Positions 25,625-37,524 of a stretch of 64,000 nt of DNA are shown here, piece by piece. Under the pieces are notes generated by a model. The model was not told the origin of the DNA and made no database searches. It saw only the letters and a program-made list of their open reading frames with translations. Source of the stretch: Himantopus leucocephalus. Taxonomy: Eukaryota; Chordata; Aves; Charadriiformes; Recurvirostridae. The stretch is taken from contig RSEF01000002.1 of assembly GCA_003993805.1 (NCBI GenBank), forward strand, positions 2,767,807 to 2,831,806, in the 5' to 3' direction. A program made the position numbers and the translations under genes. Numbering within the stretch: the first letter of the stretch is position 1; the number at the start of each line of letters is the position of its first letter.

Positions 25625-27370
25625 AGTATTGGATGAGATCAGGTCTTTAGGGATATCTGGTCTTCCTGGGATCCTTGAGGCTCATGCACAAAGATATTTG
25701 CTCCTGTGACATAGATAACTTTGACCTGCTATGGGGATTAGAAATACCAACAACTGGGGAGTCATCTAAAGGTCCCACAGCCTCTCCTGTTTGGTGGCTG
25801 TGTGCGGGAGGCAGCTGGTTGCTCGATTTGTGATCTGCTGATCCACTCTGCCCACCACAGGGACTCTGGGTCCTGTAGCTGGGGACATCCCTCCAGGCAC
25901 CACAGGTCCCAAAAGAGCAAGGAGACCAAGCTGCAACCTCGCAGCACTTGTTTGGGACAAGGGCTTCCTAAGGCTTTGAAGAAAGGAAGAGTTGCAACCA
26001 TTTTGGGAGGTCAGAGGCCTCATTTTAGTAGCATGTTTCGAGGCTGGTGTTGGCACACCTTGCAAACGGATATCTTGTGCATTGTGACTTTGCATGGATG
26101 GTGCATTGCTTTCCCTCATCTGCAGCCATCTCGGAGCTTGAATTCAGCCATGCTGCCTGCAGAGAGACCAGGCTCAGGCACAGGAATTGGTTGTTAGTCC
26201 TTGTCCACTGGTGTTTATGAAGACCTTCAGAAGATGCTGGGATCCCTTTCAGGGGTGTGAACCGATGATCCAACTCTGCTGGGGCTCAGCCTGCTCAGAC
26301 TAACTTTGTGGGCAAGCCTGGGTCAACGCAACTGAGTTCAATGGGCAGCGCTCCCCTTCCAGTGAAGTCTTGTGGGGTGTGCTGAGTTGCGTCTGGTCTC
26401 TGGGGCGGGCAGTGCAGCAATGCCAGAGCTTATTCCCTTGCCTGGTCCTACCTCCAGCCCATGGGACACTGCCAGAGCTATCCCAAGTTGTCTTCTGGAG
26501 GGGAGATGCTCTCCGAGTGTAAAGGCAAAAGGTAGGAGCATCAAAATTATCCCATTTGGAGGGCTTTGTGCAATTCTACAGAGCTCCATCAGGGACAGCT
26601 GTTTGTCCATCATCAGGGTACCGCACTGCTGGGTAGGGTTTGATGTGGCACATATCCTTCTGCTTTTCATGACCATGCCCAGAAAACCTGGATTTTAAAG
26701 GCTCAGCTGAAATATTTCACCTCTAGCAGCACAGGGATCTGAAATCCCTTGGTTTGCTAGCAAAGCTGCCACCTCTGAAACGCTAATATTGTGTCCTGTC
26801 AGCCCTGGCTTTTTCCAGCCAGGATTCCCAGTTAATGAGCTGTAAAAGAGGAGAGCGCTCCCGCTTTCCATATGAAGTCGCTTGGCTACGGAGATCTAGA
26901 AGAAAACGTAACACCAGAGGTATCGAGGTTATTATCACAGTGTTTTCCTGGATGGGAATGAAATTTCGGCTGGTCTCCATCATCAAAACCTCATTATGTT
27001 GCGCAGCCACTAATTGATATGCCCAAACCTGACAACTTGTGTCAAAGGAGAAGACGGCGGTCGCCCTGGGACCCGCCAATCAATGTCACAGCCGTCCCAG
27101 GCCCATGGTGAACTTTGACCGCCTGCAAGAATGACGGCGATTGTTTCAGTTGCAAGGAGAAAGATGGAAACCAGCCTAATTATAACATCAATGTCAGGTC
27201 ACATACCCCCACTGGACACCTGCGTGATGGAGAAAAAAATACCCAGACGGCGGCTACTGGTGACCAGCTTCTGTGAAACTGCCCGAGATGTCATGACCGC
27301 TCTGGATTGTCCAGGCTGGAAAAACGTCACCTTGAAGAGCTTTGTTCATCCAACATCGTTTTTCTGGAAA
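25625..27370. other. Intergenic, no gene recognised
   Basis: No exon was recognised. The end of this stretch (about 26980-27150) looks unique and holds a DR1-type nuclear-receptor site, tgaactttgacc, at 27109-27120, plus a SOX-like attgttt at 27140-27146. Confidence 0.45.
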
Positions 27371-27376
27371 TCTGAG

Positions 27377-27665
27377 GATGCACATTGCGGGAGAACTGCA
27401 GCTGGTGTAATGGCAGGAGCAAGAAATGCCAATGTGCACAGGAAATCCTGGGCTGTTTGCAGCAAGGTTTGCAAGGCAGAAGGATTTGAGTCAGGAGACT
27501 TNGATGCACATTGCAGGAGAACTGCAGCTGGTGTAATGGCAGGAGCAAGAAATGCCAATGTGCACGGGAAATCCTGGGTCATTTGCAGCAAGGTTTGCAA
27601 GGCAGAAGGAGTTGAGTCAGGAGACTGNAAGGTTTGCAAGGCAGAAGGATTTGAGTCAGGAGACT
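27377..27665. repeat. Tandem array of 125-bp units with single Ns at the joints
   Basis: Copy 1 is 27377-27501, copy 2 is 27503-27627 and a partial third copy starts at 27629. Each full copy is exactly 125 bases, and the two differ at about seven positions. N stands at 27502 and 27628. The divergence is more than expected for two alleles, so a genuine tandem array that the assembler could not join is more likely than a duplicated haplotype. The ORF of 202 codons across it is a by-product. Confidence 0.9.
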
Positions 27666-27836
27666 TCTGGAGGAAGGACCACGGAGAAGGCTTTGGGGTT
27701 AGGAGAAAGGTGTGGTACAGAAAGGAGGTGAAAAGGTGATGAATCCCTAAGTCACTGCAGGGTGGGATCATTTAATCTCATTTTGCATCTCTACGAGGTA
27801 ACTATCCCCTGCCTAGTTCATTCCCTGCTCCCTTTT

Positions 27837-28000
27837 ATCATAGAATCATAGAATGGTTTGGGTTGGAAGGGACCTTTAAAGGCCATCTAGTCCAACCCAC
27901 CTGCCATGAGCAGGAACATCTTCAACTCGATCAGGTTGCTCCGAGCCCCGTCCAACTTGACCTTGAATGTTTCCAGGGATGGGGCATCTGCAACCTCCTT
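27837..28000 (-). repeat. CR1 LINE 3' end
   Basis: The + strand begins with atcatagaatcatagaatgg, the duplicated 3' terminal octamer of CR1 in reverse orientation, followed by gggttggaagggaccttt and the gagccccgtccaacttg block. It is well conserved, so relatively young. Confidence 0.97.
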
Positions 28001-31000
28001 TTATAGTCACTGCAGAGAAACAGGGGCCTGAGGGTGTGATTCAACCACCCTTTCCTAGTTACCTGAGATGAGCTGGGCCTTCATCTCCACCAGCCAGACT
28101 GACTCAGTCTCCCCAGGGATCTGGCTCCAGTGGAGATGTCTTCTTCCTAGGAGATGAGGCCCTGAGCAACCTGAGCTGGTGTTGAATTCAGCCCTGCTGT
28201 GAGCAGTGTTGGACCAGAGACCTTCAGAGGAGCCTTCAGTGCCAGTTGGGTGTAGTTGTCTCCATTTAATCAGATCTACGTGGCAGGAGAAAGGAGAGCA
28301 GGGCTAGAGGGATGAGAGAGGTGCTGGGCTGACATTCTCCACTTGCCATTATGCAGACCTCAGGTGGGATTTGAGGGGTCTCAGAGCTATTCCCAGGATC
28401 ACAGATCCCTCTCTCTGTTGTAAAGTTCCTGCGCTGTCCCACAAACCCAGACCTGAGAACTTTCCCCCTTCTTGCCCTGAGCGTGGGGCAAAGCATCTGT
28501 AAGGATGTCGTAAGTGTGATGGGCTCACACAACAGCCTCCAGCACTCTCTTGAAGCTCAGCAGACCCTGCTTGTGGGCTCCTGTGAGATGGATCATGAGA
28601 TTTTTCTGGGACCCAGGGCAAATTTGCTGAACTTAAAGGCAGTTTGCCCTCAGTGGTGAGGCTGCCCATGCAATGCAGAGAAGAAAGTGAGCAAACAACT
28701 GCTCCTAATGTCCCATTTGCTGAAATTCAAGTGTAAATTAGCCTTGGCCCCTGGCTTGTATGGTGCAGTGCTGCCTGAGCATCCTCCCATTCATGTGCAG
28801 ATGAGGGCATCCTTGCTGCAGGATGCTGTCAGTGCTAAAAGTTCATAGAGGTCCACCAGAATTGATGGGAGGAAAAACCCCTCAAGGACTCTTCATCCAA
28901 CTGTGGCTCTGAGCATCCCTGGCAGAAGTGGGAGAAGATCTGCCATGGGCTGGCCATAACATTCATCGGTGGCCCTATGTGGTAGCTCCAAACACCACAA
29001 ATGAGGACCTTGAGAGGTCTTCTTAGCTAGGGCACCGTCTGTAAGGATATCTCCATTCTCAAGACAACACAGCAGCAGAGGAAGGACTTTATCTACCAGT
29101 TCCCAAGCAAGGATTGGCCAGGGGGCAACCTCACGGTCGAGATCCTGGGGTGTCTTTTTTATCCCCCCTGCCCCCCCCCCAAGAACGCGGGGGAAAACCT
29201 GTGCCCACCCCGTGCTCCAATTTGTCCTCATTTGTCCCTTGGACAAACACCCATTTACTTTACGTTACTCCTGTCCGTTTGCAGCGCGTGCGCCACGCTT
29301 ATCTCTAGGGAAACAGCTGTGATTTATCCTCGAGAAATAGATTGCAATTAACATTTAAGCCCGTACCCGTAATGCAGTTACAACGGCAATATAATGAATC
29401 AGTCTTTTAATAATAAGCTCCGTAACCTTTGAAAACTCACCCGGGTGGGAGCTGGCCGCCCAGCAGATAACGTTATCACTGATGCCGGCGCTGTCGAAAT
29501 CGCTCCACCCTTCCCTGATCCGCTGGCCAGGGTACGAGGGGCATGTGCTGGTCACTAATTAGAGCTGATGTGTGAAAATAAACTTATGCCGCTGCAGCCA
29601 AAATAGAGGTTTCTTCCCTATTTTATTCTGCAGGGACAGATGCGAGCTGGCCATGGGGACTTGTTCCTGGGTTAGGTCCTGGTGATGTGAGATGGAGAGG
29701 CTGGAGGGGACTGGTCCACCTCTTCCCGTCACTGCGTGAGAGGCAGGCATGGGAAAACCAGGAAAAAAAATGGAGATTTGGGGCCCTTGGTGGGGGACAT
29801 GCTGGGTGTGGGGCAGCTCTCCTAACCCACTTGCAGGCAGAATCCAGGATCTGAAGGCACGCGTCTCTGGAGGTGTGAAATCTGTAATTATGAACCAGCT
29901 AATGAACGTACACTTGCCAGGTGGATTATGTACAGCTGCGAGCCAGCAGAGCCCATCATGGGCTTGGCCCTTGGCATGACGTGAGCTTGGTGGGGACGTA
30001 GCTTTGGGATGGGCCACTTGGCTGGTGCATGGAGATAAAGGTTGGGTGCGAATGGGTCTTCTTGTAGGGATCTTTTTTTCCTGATCCAGGCAGGAAGATT
30101 GGCTGGTGGCCAAGGAGAAGACGTGGGTTTGGGATGTCTCACCATCAGATACTACCCATCCAAATGGTCTTTCTGCTTGGGTGTAGACCATGCTTTTTGG
30201 TGGGGAAAAGTCCCAGCTGGCCATCACAGGAGCAGCCGTTCATCCATGAGGTCCCGAGTCTGAGTCACCCTGGAAGAACCTCCGCACCGCTGGCTCCTGC
30301 GGAGGAGCTGAGGCTGACTGCGTCTGACTTCAGCCGCTCCATTCAATACCTCCCACGAGGAGTTTGGACCCAAATCCCTTTTTTCCAAGGAACAAACGAC
30401 AGCAGTGAGTTTCCTTGGCTTGAAATCCCTCCACCAGCTGCTCCAAGACATCCTGAAAGAAATAGCTTTCCAGAACGCTTGTCCTCACGGCATCTCCTGA
30501 ACCAGAAACCATCATCCTGATTTCTCCCGTGGTACCCGAGGAATCCCCCCAAATTCAGCTTTGAGCTCCCGTAGGGTCTAATCCTGTTTGCAGTGCACTG
30601 GAAGCCGTGCTCGGGGGATGCTGGCTGCTCCCCTGGTTTTAACGAGGTCCTTAGTGGTTTTTAAGATCTCGATCCAGCCGGGGCTGCCCTTTGCATTAGA
30701 GTGGGGCAAGGGCAGGACTCGCTCTTCTGTGAGAGGTTTTTGCAGTTTTGTTTCTGTACTTTTTTCCCTTTTTTGTCATACCCTTTCCAAACTGAAATGA
30801 AAGCAAAAGCAGAGCTCCCGGGAAAATTAAAAGTCGAAACCAAATACTAACGACTGGCAGCTTTTCGCAATATCAGACCGGGCGGCACATTCTGGCCACG
30901 GCTGGCTTGAGGTCAAGTAAGGAGACCGTGGAAAACTGGGGGAAAAGAGAGGGGAAAAAAAGAAAACCAAGCAGGCAGTTCAAAAAATACCCCAGCAGAA

Positions 31001-33870
31001 CGTTTTGCCCGCTCTTCTCCAGGGAGAAACAGCACCAAACGTGGCCTTTTTCTGCCCATTTTGCTTTCCCCGAGGTGACGTGCTTGCAGGGAGGGACTTG
31101 TCCTGTCGGGAAGTCTCTGGATTTCCTCCCCTATGGGGAGCAGACGAGTTTTAATGCATTGAACGAACCTTCGACACCGTAACGGTGCCAGCTGGTTCAA
31201 AACACAGCTGATGCTGAAATCCAAAGCTGTGTGAACTCACGCTCTGCTCAGGACAGACCTCCCCCCATCCCGCGGGTAAACTGAGGCACGGAGGCCTGCC
31301 CAAAGCACAACAGTGGCGAGGTTGGCTCCAAAAAGGGCTTTTTCAGCCTCTTTTTTAATTTTTTTTTTTTTTTCCCCCCTGCCGTTGGTTCCCAGAGAGG
31401 TTTCTTGCGGCAGATGGCAGCAGCGGGTTTGCGGAGGCGCCGGGACCCGCTGGGTGCTCAGCAACGCCCGCACCCAGTCCCAGCACCCAGGACGTCGGGC
31501 GAGATGGGCTTCCACAAAATGCCCCGTCGATGAACCAACGGCCATTGCCTCCAGCAGCAAAACATCAAAACCCAATTGCCCGGCTCCCATGTGGATTCTC
31601 CAGTGTCTAATACAGGGCTTGAGCAGCCTTCCCCTCCCCTGCAGCCCTGGTGTGCGCATCTCTCCTCCCTCCAGATATTAAATTTTAGAAGGTCTGTAGG
31701 GTTCAAATGACCCCGGAGACCTCCATGTGTTTGATGCTGAAGCTGAATCGCCTCCTGCGGTGTTTCAGAGCTGGGGCGGACAGGCAGACAGACACAGCCT
31801 TGACTGCTTTATCCTTATTTCTCTGCAGTAGCGATTCCCCCTGGAATCTCAGACGGTCTCTTAATAGTCTGTACTTCCTAATGNTGAAATCATGGAGGGC
31901 TCTCACGTGGTTTGAGTGTGTCTCCTCCATGGGATTATCTATCTATAGGCTCATTTCAGCCCAGTTCAGTGGTGGATGGAAAAACACCCTTCCCAAACGC
32001 TGGTTGAAATCCCTGTGGGAGCAGCCATCCAGCTCCTGCTTACACCCTCGGGCCAAACCTGCGCCTGGTGCAAATACGGGACCATAGGGTGACAGGGACA
32101 AGTGATGTGCCCAAGGCCACACAGGTGAGACGTCAGTGGCAGAGATGCCCTCTGGACCCCAACATGGGAGAGATGAAGCTTTTCTCTCCATCGAGGGGGA
32201 GATGCTGGCGCGTTCATGTCGAGCATCCCCTGGGGACCAGCGCAGCCAGCCAGCGGGGCAGGGTGAGCAGCTCAGCCCTCCTCCGGGATGGTTTTGTTTC
32301 TGCCAAAGTTAATTTAGGTTTCTGGACAGTTGCTGTTAGGGGAGATCAGGGAACTGATGTCTGAGCATGACCCGCTTCTGGGAGACAAGGGGATGGGAGA
32401 AGGGGAAGCTCTCCGGTCCTGCTCTTTGTGGGTAGAAACCAGATGATAGCTTTAAAAGAAAGGNTTCCCCCCCCCCCCCCCCTTAACGTACATTTCTGTG
32501 TATCTATATGCATAGATTTGCATGCATTAAGCTGGCAAACGCCTCTGCAGCTGGTGCATGAGCACAGCAGTCAGGGAAGCGGTGGCAGCGAGGGGGTGGT
32601 TGCCTGTGTGTGACCCCTAAAAAATGAATCTCTGTGCCCACAGCCTTCGCACACACGCTGGCCGCGGAGCCAGCAAAGCCCCCAACGAGGCCGGTTTCCC
32701 CTTCTGCACATCCTCGGGGCATCCACATCGCCGGGCCGGGGCTCTGAGCTGCATCCCTGCCCCAAATAGGGGTGGGGGGGCACCATTGCAGGACCATCCA
32801 TCCCCACCGACCCGGGTCTACTCTGCCCCTCACAGCGGGCTCGAGGGTGGCTTTGTCCTCCCGGTGCCTGGGNCCCCCCCCCCCCACTCCGGCATCGGCG
32901 AGTGAAAAGGTTCCTCTGAATCGCTGCGTTGCTTTATAGCAATAACTGCAGGGAGTTATTCTCCCCAGAATTAAGTCCATGACCGGTGGAAGGGCGTTAA
33001 GGTAGCGCTTCGCAGTTCCAATTATCTTGGCCCCTGGGAACAAAAAAGCAGATTGTGTTGCCGGACAAAAGGCGTTTTCTATGTAACTTCTTGTCTCGAA
33101 GCATTCAGAGTGTGTAACGCCGATCTAAATACCTGAGGGCTCGGCTATCTTATGTCGTGGGCAAACCTCCCGTTTGAAATAACCGTTTGCTGGGGAATTG
33201 TATTCAGGAAGGGAAGCTGAAAGCGTGTTCAGCATTACTGGCCTGGCTGGATGCACCATCTTTAAGGTATGATCGGGATAAAGTCCTTGGTGGCACCAGG
33301 GCAGGTGTGAGAGGAGGTGTGCGAGGCTGGCCCGAGGAGATGGGGTGCGCAGAGGGGCTTGTACGACAGTCGGGGACCCTGCCAGCCCCTGTCCCCGGAG
33401 CTTTTCCTCCCTTTCTCCCTATTTCTAGAGCAAGAAGCGACGATGCATCATGTGCAGCTAAACACCTGGACCCCAAAATTCCCTACCCTACTTTTGACCC
33501 TGGGACACTGGTGGCTGAGGACCATGCCTCCATCCCTCTGTGGTCTCCTTCGGTGGCCCGGGGGACAGCTCAGTGACAGCTGGAAACTAAACAGACCCCA
33601 AGAAGTCATCGCACTGATCTGTGCCTCAGTTTCCCCCCTGTGAGCTCTGGACTGTGTTTTGGGGCTTGGAGTTGCTCTATGGGAAGCCAAACTCCGCTGC
33701 CTGTACAGCATCCTCCACCACCACCACCCCACCGCGAGCTGGGACAAACCGGGAGGATGAATTATTTGGGGAGCAGTGGAGCTCTGCTGGGGGCAATCAT
33801 AGTTTGGCAAACGATTGTGGGATTATTAACTCTCACGCTCCCAAATTTCTCAGAGTGCTCCGCTTATAGT
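28001..33870. other. Intergenic, no gene recognised
   Basis: No exon was recognised. The blocks 29270-29640 and 32920-33200 look unique, CpG-containing and rich in homeobox- or GATA-type cores. Within the first, GATAACGTTATC at 29466-29477 is a perfect 12-b palindrome and CTAATTAG is at 29555-29562. N runs of one base with C tracts stand at 32464 and 32873. ORFs up to 222 codons (29559-30227 on -) have no recognisable domain. Confidence 0.5.
32464..32484. repeat. Poly-C run next to a single N
   Basis: An N is followed by tt and about 18 C. A similar N next to about 12 C stands at 32873. On the - strand both are G runs that could form G-quadruplexes and that disturb sequencing. Confidence 0.85.
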
Positions 33871-33879
33871 CTTTTTTTC

Positions 33880-34154
33880 GGTGGTGCCCAGTGATAGGAC
33901 AAGAGGTAACAGGCACAAACTTGAACATAGGAAGTTCCATCTTAACATGAGGAGGGACTTCTTTGCTGTGAGGGTGGCAGAGCAGTGGCACAGGCTGCCC
34001 AGAGAGGTGGGGGAGTCTCCCACTCTGGAGACATTCCAAACCCGCCTGGACGCCGTCCTGTGCCACTGCTGGAGGTGACCCTGCTCTGGCAGGGGGTGGG
34101 ACTGGGTGAGCTCCAGAGGTCCCTTCCAACCCTGACCGTTCTGTGATTCTGTGA
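33880..34154 (+). repeat. CR1 LINE 3' end with remnant ORF2 C-terminus
   Basis: The stretch runs from gtgcccagtgataggac to the terminal gttctgtgattctgtgat. It translates in part as [20 protein letters not shown], the usual CR1 ORF2 C-terminal peptide, and ends in a stop. Typical avian CR1 on the + strand, well preserved. Confidence 0.97.
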
Positions 34155-34159
34155 TGGCT

Positions 34160-35520
34160 CTGAAAATGGAGTAAGCGAAGGAAACAAACCTCTTTTTCTT
34201 CATTTGGGCTTTTTGCGTTGCCTGCATGCAGAAATCAGGCAGATTCATGTCTGCAGTGGGTGCGTTGGCATCCCCTTGCGTTACCCTATTAATTGGTTCG
34301 GCTTTATCCCTATATTCCCCCGTTGATGCAGACCTCGGCAGGACCATGGCCCTACGGGGTGAGGGTATATCTATACGTACATCTGTATGCGCATCTGGCA
34401 AGAGAAGCAGCAGAGGAGGAGTTAGCAGCAGCATTTTAAGGAAGCTGATGCCAGGCATCATCTGGCCCCCTAATCCAGCACTGGCATCATCAGCCATCAC
34501 TGTCACTGTCTGGGGACAGGGGTGGCCCTGCTGGGCTGTCTTGTCTTGTCACTTTGTCCCCACCATAAGTTTGCCCATGCCAAAGGGATGTGCCGGAGCA
34601 CAGCCGAGGACAGGTGGGAGGATGGGGACAGGTAGCACCCAGCATCCCACTGTTCTGGGGAGGTGACACCAGAGACCACTCTGTCATCTGTGCAAGGGCA
34701 TCAGGGCGTTAAAGGCTGGGGGACAGCTGGGCTACTAGAGTTCCCATAGCTGATGGCTTTCCATAACTGGGGTAGTTGGTTTCACCTTGAGCCATCTCTC
34801 CATGCTGAGGGACACGGCCAGGGTATCTTCTGCACCCAGGCAAAGGCAATCCCAGGGTCCCTGTCTCCATCTTGTTGCTCCCAAAGATCTTATTATGTCT
34901 CAGCCATCACTGAAAACCCAACTTGGCTGGCCAAAGGCAGCACCAACATTTTTGTTAGTCTGGTTTCCTAAACTAAATTAAATATGTGACACCACATCGC
35001 CTTATCTATTGGTCGCTGTCAAAGCCCATGAACCTGGTGGCTGATGTCCAGCAGCTTGCCAGGAGGTGGCGGTCCATGTAGTTTCTCCCGGAGACCTGAT
35101 GCACATATGACACCCAGGAAAAGAGGAAGAGGGGACATTAGGATGGTCAAGATATTGTCACGGGGAGGCTACAGGGACAAGGGGAGGGGGCAAGACGTGT
35201 TTCACCCATGGGATACAGGTCTAACTCTTCAAAAAAGCCCAGCTGACCCCAAATCTCTTGATGACTGGGTTTCCTTAGGCCCATTTGCAGGCAATTCATT
35301 TTTCACCTGCAACACCAACATAGGGCTTGAGCTGCCTTGACCACAGCTGTTCCATCCCATGAGGTCTCCTGCCTGGTTTGGAGCTCTCCCATAACTCATC
35401 CACCATGTTATCCCACTTCCCACCAGCCTCCAGGGAAATTACATCTGCAGCTGATAATCATGGCTATTTAGGCTGCTCTCCTGGGGAAATAAAACCCACA
35501 CGTTTGTTGCTGTCTGTCTG
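34160..35520. other. Intergenic, no gene recognised
   Basis: Nothing beyond ordinary unique sequence was seen; the longest ORF (34226-34666) overlaps an equally long one on the other strand and has no domain. Confidence 0.45.
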
Positions 35521-35527
35521 GTGTCTT

Positions 35528-36031
35528 CCACCCTGTTTCTCCCCAAGTAGCTTTTTTTTCATGCTTGAAAAATTTCATCGGTATTTGACAGTAGAGAAAA
35601 GCTCTCAAAGACAATGTGTTGGCCAAAATGGGCTCTCACTGCCCCGTGGTGTCCATCATTGGATTTAATATCAGGACTTAATATCAGAATTTAATATCAG
35701 GATTTAATATCAGCCTTTTCTAACAGCTTCAAGAGAGAAAAACATGTTGGGAAAAAGAAACTGGAAATGCATGGGCAGAAAAAGGCAGGGACAAGNCCAC
35801 CCTGTTTCTCCCCAAGTAGCTTTTTTTTCATGCTTGAAAAGTTTCATCGGTATTTGACAGTAGAGAAAAGCTCTCAAAGACAACGTGTTGGCCAAAGTGG
35901 GCTCTCACTGCCCCATGGTGTCCATCATTGGAATTAATATCAGGAAAAAGCCTTTTCTAACAGCATCAAGAGAGAAAACCATGTTGGGAAAAAGAAACAG
36001 GAAATGCATGGGCAGAAAAAGGCAGGGACAA
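35528..36031. repeat. Tandem duplication of about 235-268 bp with a single N at the joint
   Basis: 35528-35795 and 35797-36031 are copies with about eight base differences; N is at 35796. Copy 1 also contains three extra units of a 14-15 bp repeat (tttaatatcagga) near 35663-35712 that copy 2 lacks. The differences suggest a real, diverged duplication. Confidence 0.9.
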
Positions 36032-36039
36032 ACAGAAAG

Positions 36040-37340
36040 AGGTGAATTGGGGTAGGACATCTAGGAATGAACTTCCTGGAGAGGTTGGAGGCTGAAGCCC
36101 ATTGCAAAGAGGACACAAAGGCTCGGACGAACTGGTTGTCCAAGGTCAGCAGTCAGGTAGGGAACGTGATGTTGCTTGGATCCCCCTTGGAGGTCCATGC
36201 CCAGGGGCACCCCAGCAATGCCACAGGAGAGTGGCAGCAAATGCACAAGGTTTGCCAGATTTGGGCTCGCTTGTGGAATTTGGCTCATTTTTGGCATCTG
36301 TGTCTCTTTTCATGTTTAAAATCTCCCTTTGAACAAAAGGCAAGTTAGCTGGAAATGGTTTCCACCAGTCACAGAGGAGTTTTGCTACAGACTGTGCCCC
36401 CCAAACTGGGCCTGTATCAACCGCTTTTTTGGGGTTTTGGGCCATTTTCCTTGTCGGTTGCTCACCACTATTGGCTTTGCAGGGATGACCCAAGTTTCTG
36501 TCCATGGGACTTTGTGTCTGGTGTTACCATCTCCCAAATGCAATGGGGTTAGGGACATGCCATGGGGAACAAGCACCATTCAGGATCTGGTCAGAACAAG
36601 GCAACGTGACCAAGAAATGTCTTTCTAGATGTGTCGTTGCTCCTCAAACCATGTAACACGTGCTGGTTTCAGCCTAATGCTCATGGGTCCCCACGGGTTT
36701 GGCTTTACCTGTGCATCACCCGGAGATGGAGAGGCAGATGCTCTGCTGAAACCACTGCGTGTCATTGCTTTGTGGACCTGTTTGTCCTGACGATGGAGGC
36801 GTCTGTGGGCTTGGATTTGATTCTGCTGAGGGGAAGATTTTGGAGGCCCGCACTCCCTTCACTGGCATTGGGATTAAAGTAAAGGGCAGAGTCTTCAGGG
36901 CACGTTGGTGTGTGTCTCAGCTGGAAGGAGGGCTCAGCTCCAGAGGCTGAGAGCTCCTGGGACCAGTGCCTCCAGCTCAGACATTTGATTGGTGGCCATT
37001 TGCTCTGAAGATGCCCCTGAGTAGTTTTCGAGCTAGGGCAGCATGTGGGGGATGTGAAACCTGTGCTAAATCAGAGAGGGGAAGGGGAAAAGCCTTGGTA
37101 CGTCATCTCAGCAGGTAATGGAGATTGTTGCTGCTGGAGGGCTGTTGAGGCCAGGAGTGGAAGGGAGACTGAAAGGTGGGGATGGCAGTGGTTAGCAGCA
37201 AAATCAGTTCACACCAGTAGTTTTAGTAGGGATTAAGCCGTGTGCTTCATTAGTAGCGATCAGGGCTACTGTTTGGGAGCAGTTTATCTCCAATGTTCTT
37301 ACACCATTGACCCAAGAACCAGGTGTGAAGCACTGCCCGG
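36040..37340. other. Intergenic, no gene recognised
   Basis: No exon, transposon or RNA gene was recognised. Overlapping ORFs of about 100 codons on both strands near 36060-36630 show no domain. Confidence 0.4.
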
Positions 37341-37354
37341 TCCAGCATTGGAGT

Positions 37355-37520
37355 CAGTTGCCCAGAGAGCTGTGACATCTCCATCCTTGAAGGCTTTTAA
37401 GACCCAACCGGGTAAAGTCCTGCACAACTTGGTTTGACCTGATTGCTCACAGTGCTTTGGGCAAGAGGTTGCACTAGACACTTCCTGAGGTCCCATCCCA
37501 CCTGAGTTATCCTATAACAC
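37355..37520 (+). repeat. Old, diverged CR1 LINE 3' part
   Basis: The order of words is that of CR1 (gttgcccagagagctgtg, then tccatccttgaaggctttt, then acttcctgaggtcccatccc), but with many changes and without a clear terminal octamer. Confidence 0.75.
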
Positions 37521-37524
37521 TATG

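Noticed and set aside
27131..27739. 202-codon + strand ORF
   Set aside because: It spans the N-linked 125-bp tandem array; the repeated peptide is a by-product of the duplication.
29559..30227. 222-codon - strand ORF
   Set aside because: No recognisable domain, no splice sites in register and heavy overlap with ORFs on the other strand.
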